From: QHCA01 sp003244095
Lineage (GTDB): Bacteria; Actinomycetota; Actinomycetes; Mycobacteriales; QHCA01
NCBI GenBank assembly: GCA_038329965.1
Contig: JBBQNN010000013.1
Location: 1-64,000, forward strand
Length of the DNA stretch: 64,000 nt
Direction: 5' to 3'
Shown: positions 25,389 through 34,577 of the stretch, piece by piece
How positions within the stretch are numbered: the stretch's first letter is position 1
How the letters are laid out: the number at the start of each line of letters is the position of its first letter
The notes under the pieces: generated by a model
The model's database searches: none
The model's input: only the letters and a program-made list of their open reading frames with translations
What the model was told of the DNA's origin: nothing
Program-made: the position numbers and the translations under genes

Positions 25389-25796
25389 GTGCCTCTCTCA
25401 GAGCACGAGCAGCGCCTGCTCGATCAAATCGAGCGCGCGCTGTACGCCGAGGACCCCAAATTCGCCTCGGCCGTGCGCGCCTCCGATCCTCGCAATCGGG
25501 CGCGCCGCCGGCTGTGGCAGGCCGGGGTGCTGTTCGTCATCGGGATCTCCTGCCTGTTCGCCGGCGTGATCAACACCCGGCTGGGGATCGTCGGTGTGGT
25601 GATGGGCGTGGCCGGCTTCCTGATCATGTTCGGAGCGGCCGTCCTCGCGGCGACGAGCTGGAAGCGGATGAACGGTCGTGAGCCGTTGCGCGTCGTGGGC
25701 AGCGATCGCCCTGCCAAGTCCCGGGCCCGCAAGCCGTCGCTGCTCGACCGCATGGAGCAGCGCTGGCGGCGGCGCGACGACAACCGCGGTCGTTGA
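25389..25796 (+). CDS. DUF3040 membrane protein
   Basis: A 135-residue protein of the actinobacterial DUF3040 family: PLSEHEQRLLDQIERALYAEDPKFASAV at the N-terminus, then two hydrophobic helices (LFVIGISCLFAGVI and IVGVVMGVAGFLIMFGAAVLA) and a basic tail. The function is unknown. GTG 25389 follows a GGGGAGGAG ribosome site. It commonly lies next to dinB in actinomycetes, and here it follows by 106 bases, so it may have its own promoter. Confidence 0.82.
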   Translation: MPLSEHEQRLLDQIERALYAEDPKFASAVRASDPRNRARRRLWQAGVLFVIGISCLFAGVINTRLGIVGVVMGVAGFLIMFGAAVLAATSWKRMNGREPLRVVGSDRPAKSRARKPSLLDRMEQRWRRRDDNRGR

Positions 25797-25834
25797 CCGC
25801 CAGCAGACCTGCGGTCGCCGACCGCCTGGCAAAG

Positions 25835-25856
25835 CGCCCTCCGCTAACGGCGGGCG
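25835..25856. terminator. Possible bidirectional terminator hairpin
   Basis: CGCCC-T-CCG and CGG-C-GGGCG pair around a CTAA loop between the converging DUF3040 and aldo/keto reductase genes. The stem is 8 bp with one mismatch. There is no T-run, as is common in high-GC actinomycetes. Confidence 0.4.
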
Positions 25857-25878
25857 GCCCTACCACGACCCGTTCCGG

Positions 25879-26928
25879 CTAGGCGGCGGCCCGCCCCGCT
25901 ACTGCCCGCCGCCGCCGGGTGGCGTCGACCAGCACCGGCAGCGGCAAGGCGGCGTTCGGGTCGTACAGGTTGGTGCCGGGCGGGACGATCTCGTCGATCC
26001 GGTCGAGGGTTGCATCGTCCAGGGTGAGTGGGGCGCCGTTCAACGAGTCCTCCAGTTGCTGCATGGTCCGCGGCCCGATGATCGCCGAGGTGACACCGGG
26101 ATGGGCCACCGTGAAGGCCACGGCCAGCTCCGGAAGCGAGCAGCCGATGCTCGTGGCGAGCCCCACGAGCTTCTCGACGGCATCAAGCTTGGCGACGTTC
26201 GCGGGGTTCGACGGATCGAAGTGGGCCGGCCGGAGGGCGGCGCGGCCGGTGGACAGATCGACGGGCTGATCCTTGCGGTACCTGCCGGTCAGGAACCCGA
26301 AGGCGAGCGGGCTCCAGACCAGCACCCCCATGCCGTACCGCTGGGCGACCGGGAGCACGGCGGCCTCGACTCCCCGGGCCAGCATCGAGTAGGGCGATTG
26401 CTCGGTCCGGAAGCGCCCGAGACCGCGGCGCTCGGCGACGATCTGCGACTCGACGATCTCCTCGGCCGGGAACGTCGAGCAGCCGAAAGCGCGGATCTTT
26501 CCCTGGCGCACGAGGTCGCTGAGCACCCCGAGCGTCTCCTCGATGTCAGTCGACTCGTCAGGGCGATGGACCTGATAGAGGTCGATCCAGTCGGTCTGGA
26601 GGCGCTGCAGGCTCTCCTCGACCGCTGTGAGGATCCAGCGCCGCGAGTTGCCGCTGCGGTTGATGCCCTCGCCCATCTGGAAGTGCACCTTGGTGGCTAG
26701 CACGACCTCGTCCCGTCGACCCCGCAGCGCCCTGCCCACGATCACCTCGGACTCGCCCGCGGAGTACATGTCCGCGGTGTCGACGAAGTTGATCCCCTGG
26801 TCGAGGGCGGCGTGGATGATGCGGATGCAGTCGTCGTGATCCGGATTGCCGACGGCACCCAGCATCATCGTTCCGAGACAGTGAGTGCTCACGTCGATGC
26901 CGGTGCGGCCGAGTGTGCGGTATCGCAT
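25879..26928 (-). CDS. Aldo/keto reductase
   Basis: A 349-residue NADPH-dependent TIM-barrel reductase with a complete catalytic tetrad: D50 and Y55 (FVDTADMYSAGESE), K80 (LATK) and H121 (YQVHRPD). A C-terminal SAIIGPRTMQQLEDSL block binds the NADP phosphate. Such enzymes reduce aldehydes and ketones and often act in detoxification. It is divergent from a MerR regulator and has a MerR-type promoter immediately upstream, so it is probably induced by the regulator's signal. Confidence 0.9.
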   Translation of the reverse strand: MRYRTLGRTGIDVSTHCLGTMMLGAVGNPDHDDCIRIIHAALDQGINFVDTADMYSAGESEVIVGRALRGRRDEVVLATKVHFQMGEGINRSGNSRRWILTAVEESLQRLQTDWIDLYQVHRPDESTDIEETLGVLSDLVRQGKIRAFGCSTFPAEEIVESQIVAERRGLGRFRTEQSPYSMLARGVEAAVLPVAQRYGMGVLVWSPLAFGFLTGRYRKDQPVDLSTGRAALRPAHFDPSNPANVAKLDAVEKLVGLATSIGCSLPELAVAFTVAHPGVTSAIIGPRTMQQLEDSLNGAPLTLDDATLDRIDEIVPPGTNLYDPNAALPLPVLVDATRRRRAVAGRAAA

Positions 26929-26973
26929 GTCGCTCCCGTGGTTAGCCGTTAGGGGTGGATACCCCCTACGACG

Positions 26974-27004
26974 AACCTAGGATCTAGACCAGGCTCTAGG
27001 TCAA
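26974..27004 (-). promoter_or_regulatory. MerR-type promoter of the aldo/keto reductase
   Basis: Reading on the minus strand, TTGACC (-35) and TAGGTT (-10) are separated by 19 bp, the overlong spacer typical of MerR-activated promoters. The spacer contains the perfect dyad CTAGA-N6-TCTAG (26984-26999), and the outer bases extend to ACCTAG ... CTAGGT. The regulator gene begins seven bases to the right, so the same site should also control it. Confidence 0.75.
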
Positions 27005-27010
27005 GCCCGT

Positions 27011-27460
27011 ATGCTGGCCGGCGTGCCCGAGCCGCTACCGAGTCTGAGCATCGGGCAGGTCGCCGCGCGCACGGGTCTGAGCGTGCACGCGCTGCGCTTC
27101 TACGAACGCGAAGGCATCCTGGCCAATCCCGTCGGGCGCGGACCCGGCGGTCGTCGGGTCTATTCCGAGGATGACGTGCAGTGGCTCGACGTCTGCATCA
27201 TTCTCCGCGCCTCCGGCATGCCGCTGCCCGCGATCCGCCGCTACACCGAGCTCGTCAGAGAAGGCGCCGGCAACGAGGCAGACCGCCTCGCTCTGATGCG
27301 CGAGCACCAGGCACTGGTCCATGCCCAGATCGGCCAACTGACCCGGAGCCTGGAGCTGATCAACTACAAGGTCGGCGTGTACGAGGACATCCTCACCCAG
27401 GAGGCTGCCGACCAGCGAGGTGCCGGCGTACGGCTGACCGACGCGGGACAGCAGAGCTAG
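27011..27460 (+). CDS. MerR-family transcriptional regulator
   Basis: A 149-residue regulator. The winged helix is SIGQVAARTGLSVHALRFYEREGIL (about 12-36), followed by GGRRVYSEDDVQWL and a long dimerisation helix from about 85. The C-terminal part is short, with no cysteine cluster for metals, so it probably senses a small organic molecule. It is divergent from the aldo/keto reductase and its own start lies seven bases from the shared operator, which suggests autoregulation. Its 3' end overlaps the end of the convergent TgpA-like gene by four bases. Confidence 0.88.
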   Translation: MLAGVPEPLPSLSIGQVAARTGLSVHALRFYEREGILANPVGRGPGGRRVYSEDDVQWLDVCIILRASGMPLPAIRRYTELVREGAGNEADRLALMREHQALVHAQIGQLTRSLELINYKVGVYEDILTQEAADQRGAGVRLTDAGQQS

Positions 27461-29877
27461 GAGCGGGAGAAGCTCACCCGGCTCAGGACGACTCGGCGAC
27501 CCCGGGTCAGGGCCGCATCGATCCGGTCCAGCGCGTCGGCGATGCCCAACCCGCTGCGCTGGCCGGCGAGGCGGATCGCCGACGGCGGGATCACCCGCGC
27601 CCGCAGGCTCGCCCTCCGGCTGGCGGCAGCCAGCATCGCTCGACGTACGTCGCGAACCATCCCGACCAGCTCGACGACCGCGGGGCCCCGGGGGGAGTAG
27701 CGCGCCTGCTCCTCGGCCCGCGCGAGCAGGCGCAGCGTGGTGGCAGCCATCTCGTCGAGGTGTGCATCCGTACTCAGCTGCTCGGCCGCGGTACGCGGGG
27801 TCTGTGCCTCGTTGATCGGGTAGCCCAGGTCGTAGCCGGTGGCCAGCACCTCGTCCCACGCGGCGTTGACGGCCAGCCGTGGGTCGCTTCCGGCCGCGTG
27901 GCGCAGTCGCACCGCCCGCGCCACCACGCGGACGGTCGACGGCGTCAGGGCGACGATTGCGGTCAGCAGTGCGGCCAGCAGCCACTGGCCGGTGTGGTCG
28001 ACCGGTGCCGCCGGCCTGGTCAGCGGTGGCACCCGCGTGGGACTGGTGTCGAACTGTCCGCCGCGATCCTCGCGATTGGCGATCTGCTTCAGCTTGTTCG
28101 ACTCGGTGGTGCTCGTCAGAGACGAGGTGGTGCCGGCGCCGCTCCCGGCGGGGAAGGTCGGCGGTGCGCTGTAGGACAGGGTCGTGGCGTGCCCGTTGGT
28201 GCCCAGGGGGGTGGGGTCCCAGGGGACCCAGCCGGCGCCGGTGAAGTAGATCTCCACCCACGCGTGGGCATCGCTGGTCGTGACCGACCAGTAGCCGCCG
28301 CCCTTGCGCACCCCCTTGGTGTAGCCGATCGCGACGCGCGCCGGCAGGCCGGCGTAGCGCGCCATGGCGGCCATGGCCGAGGCGTACTGCTCGCAGTAGC
28401 CGGTCTTGTTGTCGAGGAAGTCCAGCAGCGCGCTGCCACTCGAGCCGGGCGAGGTGCTCGTGCTGTAGCGGAAGCCCTGGATGCCGTCGCGGAAGTAGTT
28501 GTAGAGGGCGAGGGTCTTCTCGTAGGGCGTCTGCCTGCCCCCGACGATCTTGTCGACCCGGGCCTTGATCTTGGGCGCGTCAGGCACGCTGTCCGCGCCG
28601 TACTTGGCCTGGATCTGGAGGTCGGCCGCGGGTGCCTGCTTGAGCACGTCGAGCAGGGCGGCGCTGGACTGGTCGGGAGCGACCGAGTCGAACGTGTACT
28701 TCAGGTCCCTCGTGTTGGTGCGGCGGGTGAACACCGTCTGGCTGTTGCGGTCGTAGCGCCAGTCGCCCTTGACGCTGACCTTCGTGGGGGTGGCGTAGAC
28801 GGGCAGGAACTGTGACGTGCTCAGGCCGCGCGCCTGGACCGAGGTGTGCACCTTGGTCGTCGGGACGTTGCGGCCGATCCCTGTGCCGGGCAGGCCGTCA
28901 TGCACCTGCTTGGCCCGTGAGGCGTCCAGCGGCGACCCCTGCTTCCACCCGTCGAGGGTGAAGGCGTCCAGGGTGGTCAGGCGCAGGTAGAACGGAGCCG
29001 GGTCGTTGGTGCGGACCTGGAGCAACTCGACCGGCCTGGGCTGGAGCAGCTGCCCCCGTAACTGGGTGATCGGGTTAACCCCCGCCGAGTAGCCGCTGCC
29101 CGGCCCCGAGCCGACGCCCTGACCGCTGGTGAAGTCGGCCAGGCCGCCACCGTGCACGAACGGCGTGATCACCGGTGCCACCACCGCGATCCCGATGGCC
29201 GCCACCCCGATGCGCCGCCCGACGGCGGCGACGGGGGAGGACGCCAGGGGGTCCGGCCGCCAGCCGTCGCCCTCGGTGGAGTTCTCGGTGAACGGGCGGC
29301 CCCATCGGGTGACGCGTTCGCGGCCCTCGGACAGCAGCAGGACGAGGTAGCCGGTAGCCGACACCGCGAAGGGCACCCAGCCGATGCCGTCCCGGGCCAC
29401 CGCCACCGGGACGGCGAACATCCCGAGCAGGGGCAGGCCGGTGAGTGCCGAGCGGCGCAGGCTGACCGCCAGAGCATCGACGAGGATCGCGACGGCTCCG
29501 ATGCCGAGCACGGTGATCAGCAGCAGGCCGCGGCGCGTCGGGACCGGCACCGCGAGCTGGACGATGTCACTCGACGCGGCCTCGATCAGCTGGCGCACTG
29601 AGCTCAACGTGCCGGCGGTGGGGAGGAACCCGAGGATCTCCGAGCCGTCGCCGAACAACGCGCTGACCAGCAGGACCAGGGCACCGAGGTTGACCAGCGG
29701 CACCAGCCCGTCGGGGAGGGACAACCGGCGCGCGGCCAGGCTGACCCCGGTGATGGTGGCCACGGTGAGGATCGCGTACCCGAACCACGCCCACGTCTCG
29801 AACAGCACGCCGAGCGGAGCCGAGCCGAGCAGGGACGCCACCCCGCACATCGCCGCGAGGCGCAGGCGGCCGTTCAC
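27457..29877 (-). CDS. TgpA-like transglutaminase membrane protein
   Basis: An 806-residue protein with an N-terminal DUF3488-type membrane domain (six or so helices up to about residue 240), a periplasm-side/extracytoplasmic region, a transglutaminase core with C495 (TGYCEQYASAMAAMARYAG), the histidine in SDAHAWVEIYF and aspartate in WDPTP, then another helix and a DUF4129-like tail. The fold suggests peptide cleavage or crosslinking at the cell surface. GTG 29877 overlaps the DUF58 stop as GTGA. It forms a three-gene operon with DUF58 and MoxR, a common actinobacterial set directly upstream of mraZ. Confidence 0.85.
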   Translation of the reverse strand: MNGRLRLAAMCGVASLLGSAPLGVLFETWAWFGYAILTVATITGVSLAARRLSLPDGLVPLVNLGALVLLVSALFGDGSEILGFLPTAGTLSSVRQLIEAASSDIVQLAVPVPTRRGLLLITVLGIGAVAILVDALAVSLRRSALTGLPLLGMFAVPVAVARDGIGWVPFAVSATGYLVLLLSEGRERVTRWGRPFTENSTEGDGWRPDPLASSPVAAVGRRIGVAAIGIAVVAPVITPFVHGGGLADFTSGQGVGSGPGSGYSAGVNPITQLRGQLLQPRPVELLQVRTNDPAPFYLRLTTLDAFTLDGWKQGSPLDASRAKQVHDGLPGTGIGRNVPTTKVHTSVQARGLSTSQFLPVYATPTKVSVKGDWRYDRNSQTVFTRRTNTRDLKYTFDSVAPDQSSAALLDVLKQAPAADLQIQAKYGADSVPDAPKIKARVDKIVGGRQTPYEKTLALYNYFRDGIQGFRYSTSTSPGSSGSALLDFLDNKTGYCEQYASAMAAMARYAGLPARVAIGYTKGVRKGGGYWSVTTSDAHAWVEIYFTGAGWVPWDPTPLGTNGHATTLSYSAPPTFPAGSGAGTTSSLTSTTESNKLKQIANREDRGGQFDTSPTRVPPLTRPAAPVDHTGQWLLAALLTAIVALTPSTVRVVARAVRLRHAAGSDPRLAVNAAWDEVLATGYDLGYPINEAQTPRTAAEQLSTDAHLDEMAATTLRLLARAEEQARYSPRGPAVVELVGMVRDVRRAMLAAASRRASLRARVIPPSAIRLAGQRSGLGIADALDRIDAALTRGRRVVLSRVSFSRS

Positions 29878-31147
29878 CGGGTGCCTGCCCACGCCGGCGC
29901 GCCGCTGGGCAGCGCGGCCAGCGGCCACAGCCGTGGCAGGGACGCGCCGTGCCGTGCGGCCAGCACCCGCCAGCCGCCGTAGCGCAGCTGCCGGGCGACC
30001 GCCTCGAACTCCTCGTGCGCCTCGGCCGCCTGGCGTGGGGAGAGCCCGACCCAGGTGGCGCAGTCGAGCAGGATCGCGACACCGAGGGTGGACCGGGTCA
30101 GCGCACGGCTGATCAGCTCGGCGTCGGAGGGGTTCAGCCAGCCGAGCACGGCCACGACCATGCCGTCGCCGGTGCTCCGGCGGATGACGTCGACGACGGG
30201 TGCGACGCTGCTGCGGGTCGAGGGGCGAACCTCGGAAAGGTGATCGAGGAGCACCCCGGCCGTGTTGGCGCCGCGTGGGGCGTTCAGGTCGGTGTCGGAG
30301 TCGGTCAGCAGCCGCAGGGAGTAACCGTCGTGGGCCAGGTGCACCGCGATGCTCGCCGCGGCGCTCACGGCCCATTCGAAGCTCGACCCGGGGCCGTCAC
30401 CACGATGGGCCGCCGCGCGGGTGTCCAGGGCCACGGCGGCGCGGCTCTGCCAGGGCTGCTCCTCGCGCCGCACCATGAGTTCGCCGACCCGGGCCGTCGA
30501 ACGCCAGTGCACCTTGCGCAGGTCGTCGCCCTGGTGGTATTCGCGGGTCGCCGCGTCGTCCTCGCCCTGCGTCGAGACCGACCGGGCACTGCTGTCGCCG
30601 CCACCGGCCCAGTCGCCGCCGAGCCGGATCGGCGGCAGCGGGTGCACGACCGGGGTCACCGTCAGCGTGTCGACGCTGCTGAACGAGCGGGTCAACTCGA
30701 CCATCCCGAAGGGATCGGTCAGTTGCACCGACAGCGGCCCGATCACGTACCGGCCGCGGACGTCGGCCCGCACGGGATACTCCACCGCCCGGACGCCGCG
30801 CGGGCGTACCCGGTCGAGCACGAAGCGCGGCCGCCCGCCGAGGGAGTACGGCAGGGTGTCCTCCATGAGCAGTAGCCCGGTCGGCAGCCGGGAGACGTTC
30901 TCCAGGCGGAGCACCACGCCGGCCCGTTGCCCGACGGGCACCTGGGCCGGGTCGAGGCGTCGGGAGCAGGCGAGGCGATAGCGGGTTCTGGTGACGACCG
31001 CGGCTGCCACCAACGGCAGCACGGCCAGGAAGATGGCCATCCGCAGCAGGTCACGCTCGTGCAGGACGGCGGCGCACACCGCCGCAGCCGCACCCGCGGC
31101 GATGAAGCAACGCCCGCGGGTAGTGAGGCCGGACAGCGCTTCGCGCA

Positions 31148-31148
<1 letters not shown>
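29874..31148 (-). CDS. DUF58 protein (MoxR-associated)
   Basis: A 424-residue protein with two N-terminal membrane helices and the DUF58 signature REYHQGDDLRKVHWRSTARVGELMVRR at about residues 220-246, followed by a von Willebrand A-like fold. DUF58 proteins work with MoxR AAA+ ATPases, probably as metal-binding assembly factors. ATG 31148 overlaps the moxR stop by one base (TGATG). The last bases overlap the transglutaminase gene. Confidence 0.85.
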
Positions 31149-32143
<995 letters not shown>

Positions 32144-32383
32144 CAACGACTCCTCCTACGCGGCTGGGTCAACTCCAACATCGTGCCGCATCTTCGCGCG
32201 TCTTGCCCCTGCCAGGGTCAGTAGATCCATTTCACCGTTACCGAACGGATGCGTGGCCCGGCCTGCCGCTCGATGCAGAGACGCCTCGCGCGCTCGCCGC
32301 ATTCCCTGCCGCCGAGAAGCTCCGGGTACGAGAAGCCGCTCCATGGGGGCGTCGTGGCTCCAAAACTGGCGGATCTGCAGCCG

Positions 32384-32420
32384 GGTGGAGCAAAGTGGAG
32401 TACGGTGGCGCTCAGTGGAG
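32384..32420 (+). promoter_or_regulatory. MraZ box: four repeats at 10-bp spacing
   Basis: GGTGGAG, AGTGGAG, GGTGGCG and AGTGGAG start at 32384, 32394, 32404 and 32414, exactly ten bases apart. MraZ binds tandem G-rich repeats of this period upstream of its own gene. The sites lie 55-91 bases before mraZ and should allow it to repress the whole dcw operon. The rest of the 330-base spacer between moxR and mraZ holds no gene that I can see. Confidence 0.75.
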
Positions 32421-32442
32421 GAAACCGTACTGGTGGCCCGCG

Positions 32443-32458
32443 CTGGGCGCAAACGCAG
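32443..32458 (+). repeat. 16-bp direct repeat, copy 1 (before mraZ)
   Basis: CTGGGCGCAAACGCAG lies 17 bases before the mraZ start. An identical copy occurs at 32919-32934, just after the mraZ stop. Confidence 0.7.
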
Positions 32459-32474
32459 AGGGGAGGTGGAGGCG

Positions 32475-32906
32475 ATGTTTCTCGGCACGCATTCGCCTCG
32501 CCTCGACGACAAGGGCAGGTTGTTCGTGCCGGCGAAGTTCCGCGAGGAACTCGCCGCTGGCGTGGTCATCACCAAGGGCCAGGAGCGTTGCCTCTATGTG
32601 TTCCCGCTCGCCGAGTTCAGCCGGATCACCGAGCGGCTGCGGGAGGCGCCGGTCACGGCCAGGGCCGTCCGGGACTACACCCGCGTCTTCTTCGCCAGTG
32701 CCTCCGACGAGACGCCGGACAAGCAGGGCCGGATCACGGTCCCTCCGGCCCTGCGCACGTACGCGGGCCTGACCAGGGAGTGCGTGGTCATCGGCCAGAA
32801 CACCCGGCTGGAGATCTGGGACACGGCCGCGTGGCAGGCCTACGAGGCCGAGCAGGAGCAGGCCTTCTCCGACCTGTCGGAGGAGGTGCTGCCCGGAGTC
32901 CTGTAA
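32475..32906 (+). CDS. mraZ: Transcriptional regulator MraZ
   Basis: A 143-residue AbrB-like DNA-binding protein, first gene of the dcw cluster. It contains two SpoVT-AbrB repeats: MFLGTHSPRLDDKGRLFVPAKFREEL (residues 1-26) and SDETPDKQGRITVPPALRTYAGL (about 76-98). MraZ forms rings and represses the division operon through its tandem box, which is visible at 32384-32420. GGGAGG eight bases before ATG 32475 sets the start. The length matches the family. Confidence 0.95.
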   Translation: MFLGTHSPRLDDKGRLFVPAKFREELAAGVVITKGQERCLYVFPLAEFSRITERLREAPVTARAVRDYTRVFFASASDETPDKQGRITVPPALRTYAGLTRECVVIGQNTRLEIWDTAAWQAYEAEQEQAFSDLSEEVLPGVL

Positions 32907-32918
32907 TTCGGGCAGGGC

Positions 32919-32934
32919 CTGGGCGCAAACGCAG
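32919..32934 (+). repeat. 16-bp direct repeat, copy 2 (after mraZ)
   Basis: This is the exact second copy of CTGGGCGCAAACGCAG, 13 bases after the mraZ stop and within the 156-base spacer before rsmH. The spacer holds no other gene; a second promoter for rsmH is possible. Confidence 0.7.
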
Positions 32935-33062
32935 CCGGCGTGCTGCGAGCTCTCGGTCCGCTCCGCCCTGACGCACCTTCCCCGGTGTCAGGAGCGGCAG
33001 CGAACCGGGAGCTGGCAGCACGCCACATCACAGCGAGATCAAGATCAGTCAGAAGGGTCGAG

Positions 33063-34040
33063 ATGTCAGAGCAGGGCCAGGAGCGCAGTCAGGGCCAGGC
33101 ACACGTGCCGGTCCTGCTCGGTCGCGTCCTCGCCCTCCTTGCGCCGGCCCTCGAGGGCACGTCGGCGGTCATGCTCGACGCGACCGTGGGGCTCGGTGGG
33201 CACGCCGAGGCGCTCGTGTCGGCCCATCCCGGGCTCACGCTGGTCGGTCTCGACAAGGACCCCGAGGCCCTGCGCCGCAGCGGCGAGCGCCTGAGCGGCT
33301 TCGGCGACCGGGTGCGGCTGGTGCATTCCGGGTACGACCGCCTGCCGTCGGTGCTCGCCGAGCTGGGGCTGGCAGAGGTCGACGGTGTGCTGTTCGACCT
33401 CGGCGTCTCCTCGTTGCAACTCGATGACGCCGGCCGCGGCTTCTCCTACGCCAAGGATGCGCCGCTGGACATGCGGATGGACCCCACGACGGGCCTGTCC
33501 GCCGCTGACGTCGTCAACGACTACCCGGTGGCCGAGCTGGCCCGCATCCTGCGGGAGTACGGCGAGGAGCGGTTCGCCGGGCGGGTTGCCGCGGCCATCG
33601 GGCGCGAGCGCGCGGGGGGCCGGCTCACCTCCAGCGCCCGGCTGGCCGAACTGGTGCGGGACGCGATTCCGGCCGCGACCCGGCGCACCGGAGGGCACCC
33701 GGCCAAGCGCGCCTTCCAGGCGCTGCGGATCGAGGTCAACGGAGAGCTCGATGCCCTGCGGACCGTCCTGCCCCTGGCGATCGACCGGCTCCGGCCGGGC
33801 GGCCGGATCGCGGTGCTGTCATACCACTCACTCGAGGACCGGATGGTCAAGCGGGCGTTCGCGCAGGGTGCTGCGAACCGGACACCGCCCGGCCTGCCGG
33901 TCGTGCTGCCCGGGTCCGAACCGATCCTGCGCCTGCTCACCCGCGGTGCCGAGAAGCCCGGCGACAACGAGGTGGTCGGCAACCCGCGGGCCGCCTCGGC
34001 CCGGTTGCGGGCCGCCGCTCGTACGGCGGTGGCGGCATGA
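33063..34040 (+). CDS. rsmH: 16S rRNA (cytosine-1402-N4)-methyltransferase
   Basis: RsmH (MraW) methylates C1402 in the ribosomal P site. The 325-residue protein has HVPVLLGRVLALL, the SAM-binding motif LDATVGLGGHAEALV, FDLGVSSLQLDDAGRGFSY, DMRMD, and the C-terminal SYHSLEDRMVKRAF. ATG 33063 is preceded by GAAGGG; earlier in-frame GTGs have no ribosome site. The end overlaps ftsL by four bases (ATGA). Confidence 0.96.
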   Translation: MSEQGQERSQGQAHVPVLLGRVLALLAPALEGTSAVMLDATVGLGGHAEALVSAHPGLTLVGLDKDPEALRRSGERLSGFGDRVRLVHSGYDRLPSVLAELGLAEVDGVLFDLGVSSLQLDDAGRGFSYAKDAPLDMRMDPTTGLSAADVVNDYPVAELARILREYGEERFAGRVAAAIGRERAGGRLTSSARLAELVRDAIPAATRRTGGHPAKRAFQALRIEVNGELDALRTVLPLAIDRLRPGGRIAVLSYHSLEDRMVKRAFAQGAANRTPPGLPVVLPGSEPILRLLTRGAEKPGDNEVVGNPRAASARLRAAARTAVAA

Positions 34041-34564
34041 CTGCCCCGGCGCGGCTGCCCGCCGTCCGTCCCCGGCCGCAGCCGGCGCCGGGTGGGAAAT
34101 CCGCGCCATCGCTGCGGGTGGTGCCACCGCGGTCCTTGCAAGCACCACGCGCGCCGTTCGTGGCGCTGGTCGTGGGACTGCTGGCGGCTGGCCTGCTCGG
34201 GCTGCTCCTGCTCAACACGGTGATCGCCGAGGATTCCTTCCAGCTGCACACGCTGCAGCAGCGCGGCAACGCACTGGACCTGCAGCAGCAGCAGTTGCAG
34301 CGCGACATCGATGCACTCGAGGCGCCCACCGCGCTGGCGGCCCGCGCCCGGGCGATGGGCATGGTGCCCGCCGGCAGCCCGGCCTTCATTCGCCTCAGCG
34401 ACGGCAAGGTGCTCGGGGTGCCGGAGCCGGCCACGTCGCCGGTACCGATCCGCCTCGCCTCGCCCAAGCCTTCGGCAGCCGCGCCAGCGGCGGCTGCGCG
34501 CACGCCGAAGCCGGCCGCGACAGCGCCGTTCCCCGCCCCGGCCCCCCAGCCGAGCCCGCGGTGA
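34037..34564 (+). CDS. ftsL: FtsL-like septum protein
   Basis: A 175-residue single-pass membrane protein in the ftsL position. A Pro/Arg-rich cytoplasmic tail (1-45) precedes a helix (FVALVVGLLAAGLLGLLLLNTVIA, about 47-70), a short coiled coil with QLHTLQQRGNALDLQQQQLQ, and an Ala/Pro-rich C-terminus. FtsL bridges FtsQ/FtsB and the FtsW-FtsI synthase at the septum. The tail beyond residue 120 is longer than usual. It overlaps rsmH by ATGA and precedes ftsI by 13 bases. Confidence 0.85.
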   Translation: MTAPARLPAVRPRPQPAPGGKSAPSLRVVPPRSLQAPRAPFVALVVGLLAAGLLGLLLLNTVIAEDSFQLHTLQQRGNALDLQQQQLQRDIDALEAPTALAARARAMGMVPAGSPAFIRLSDGKVLGVPEPATSPVPIRLASPKPSAAAPAAAARTPKPAATAPFPAPAPQPSPR

Positions 34565-34577
34565 TCGCGGTGATCCC

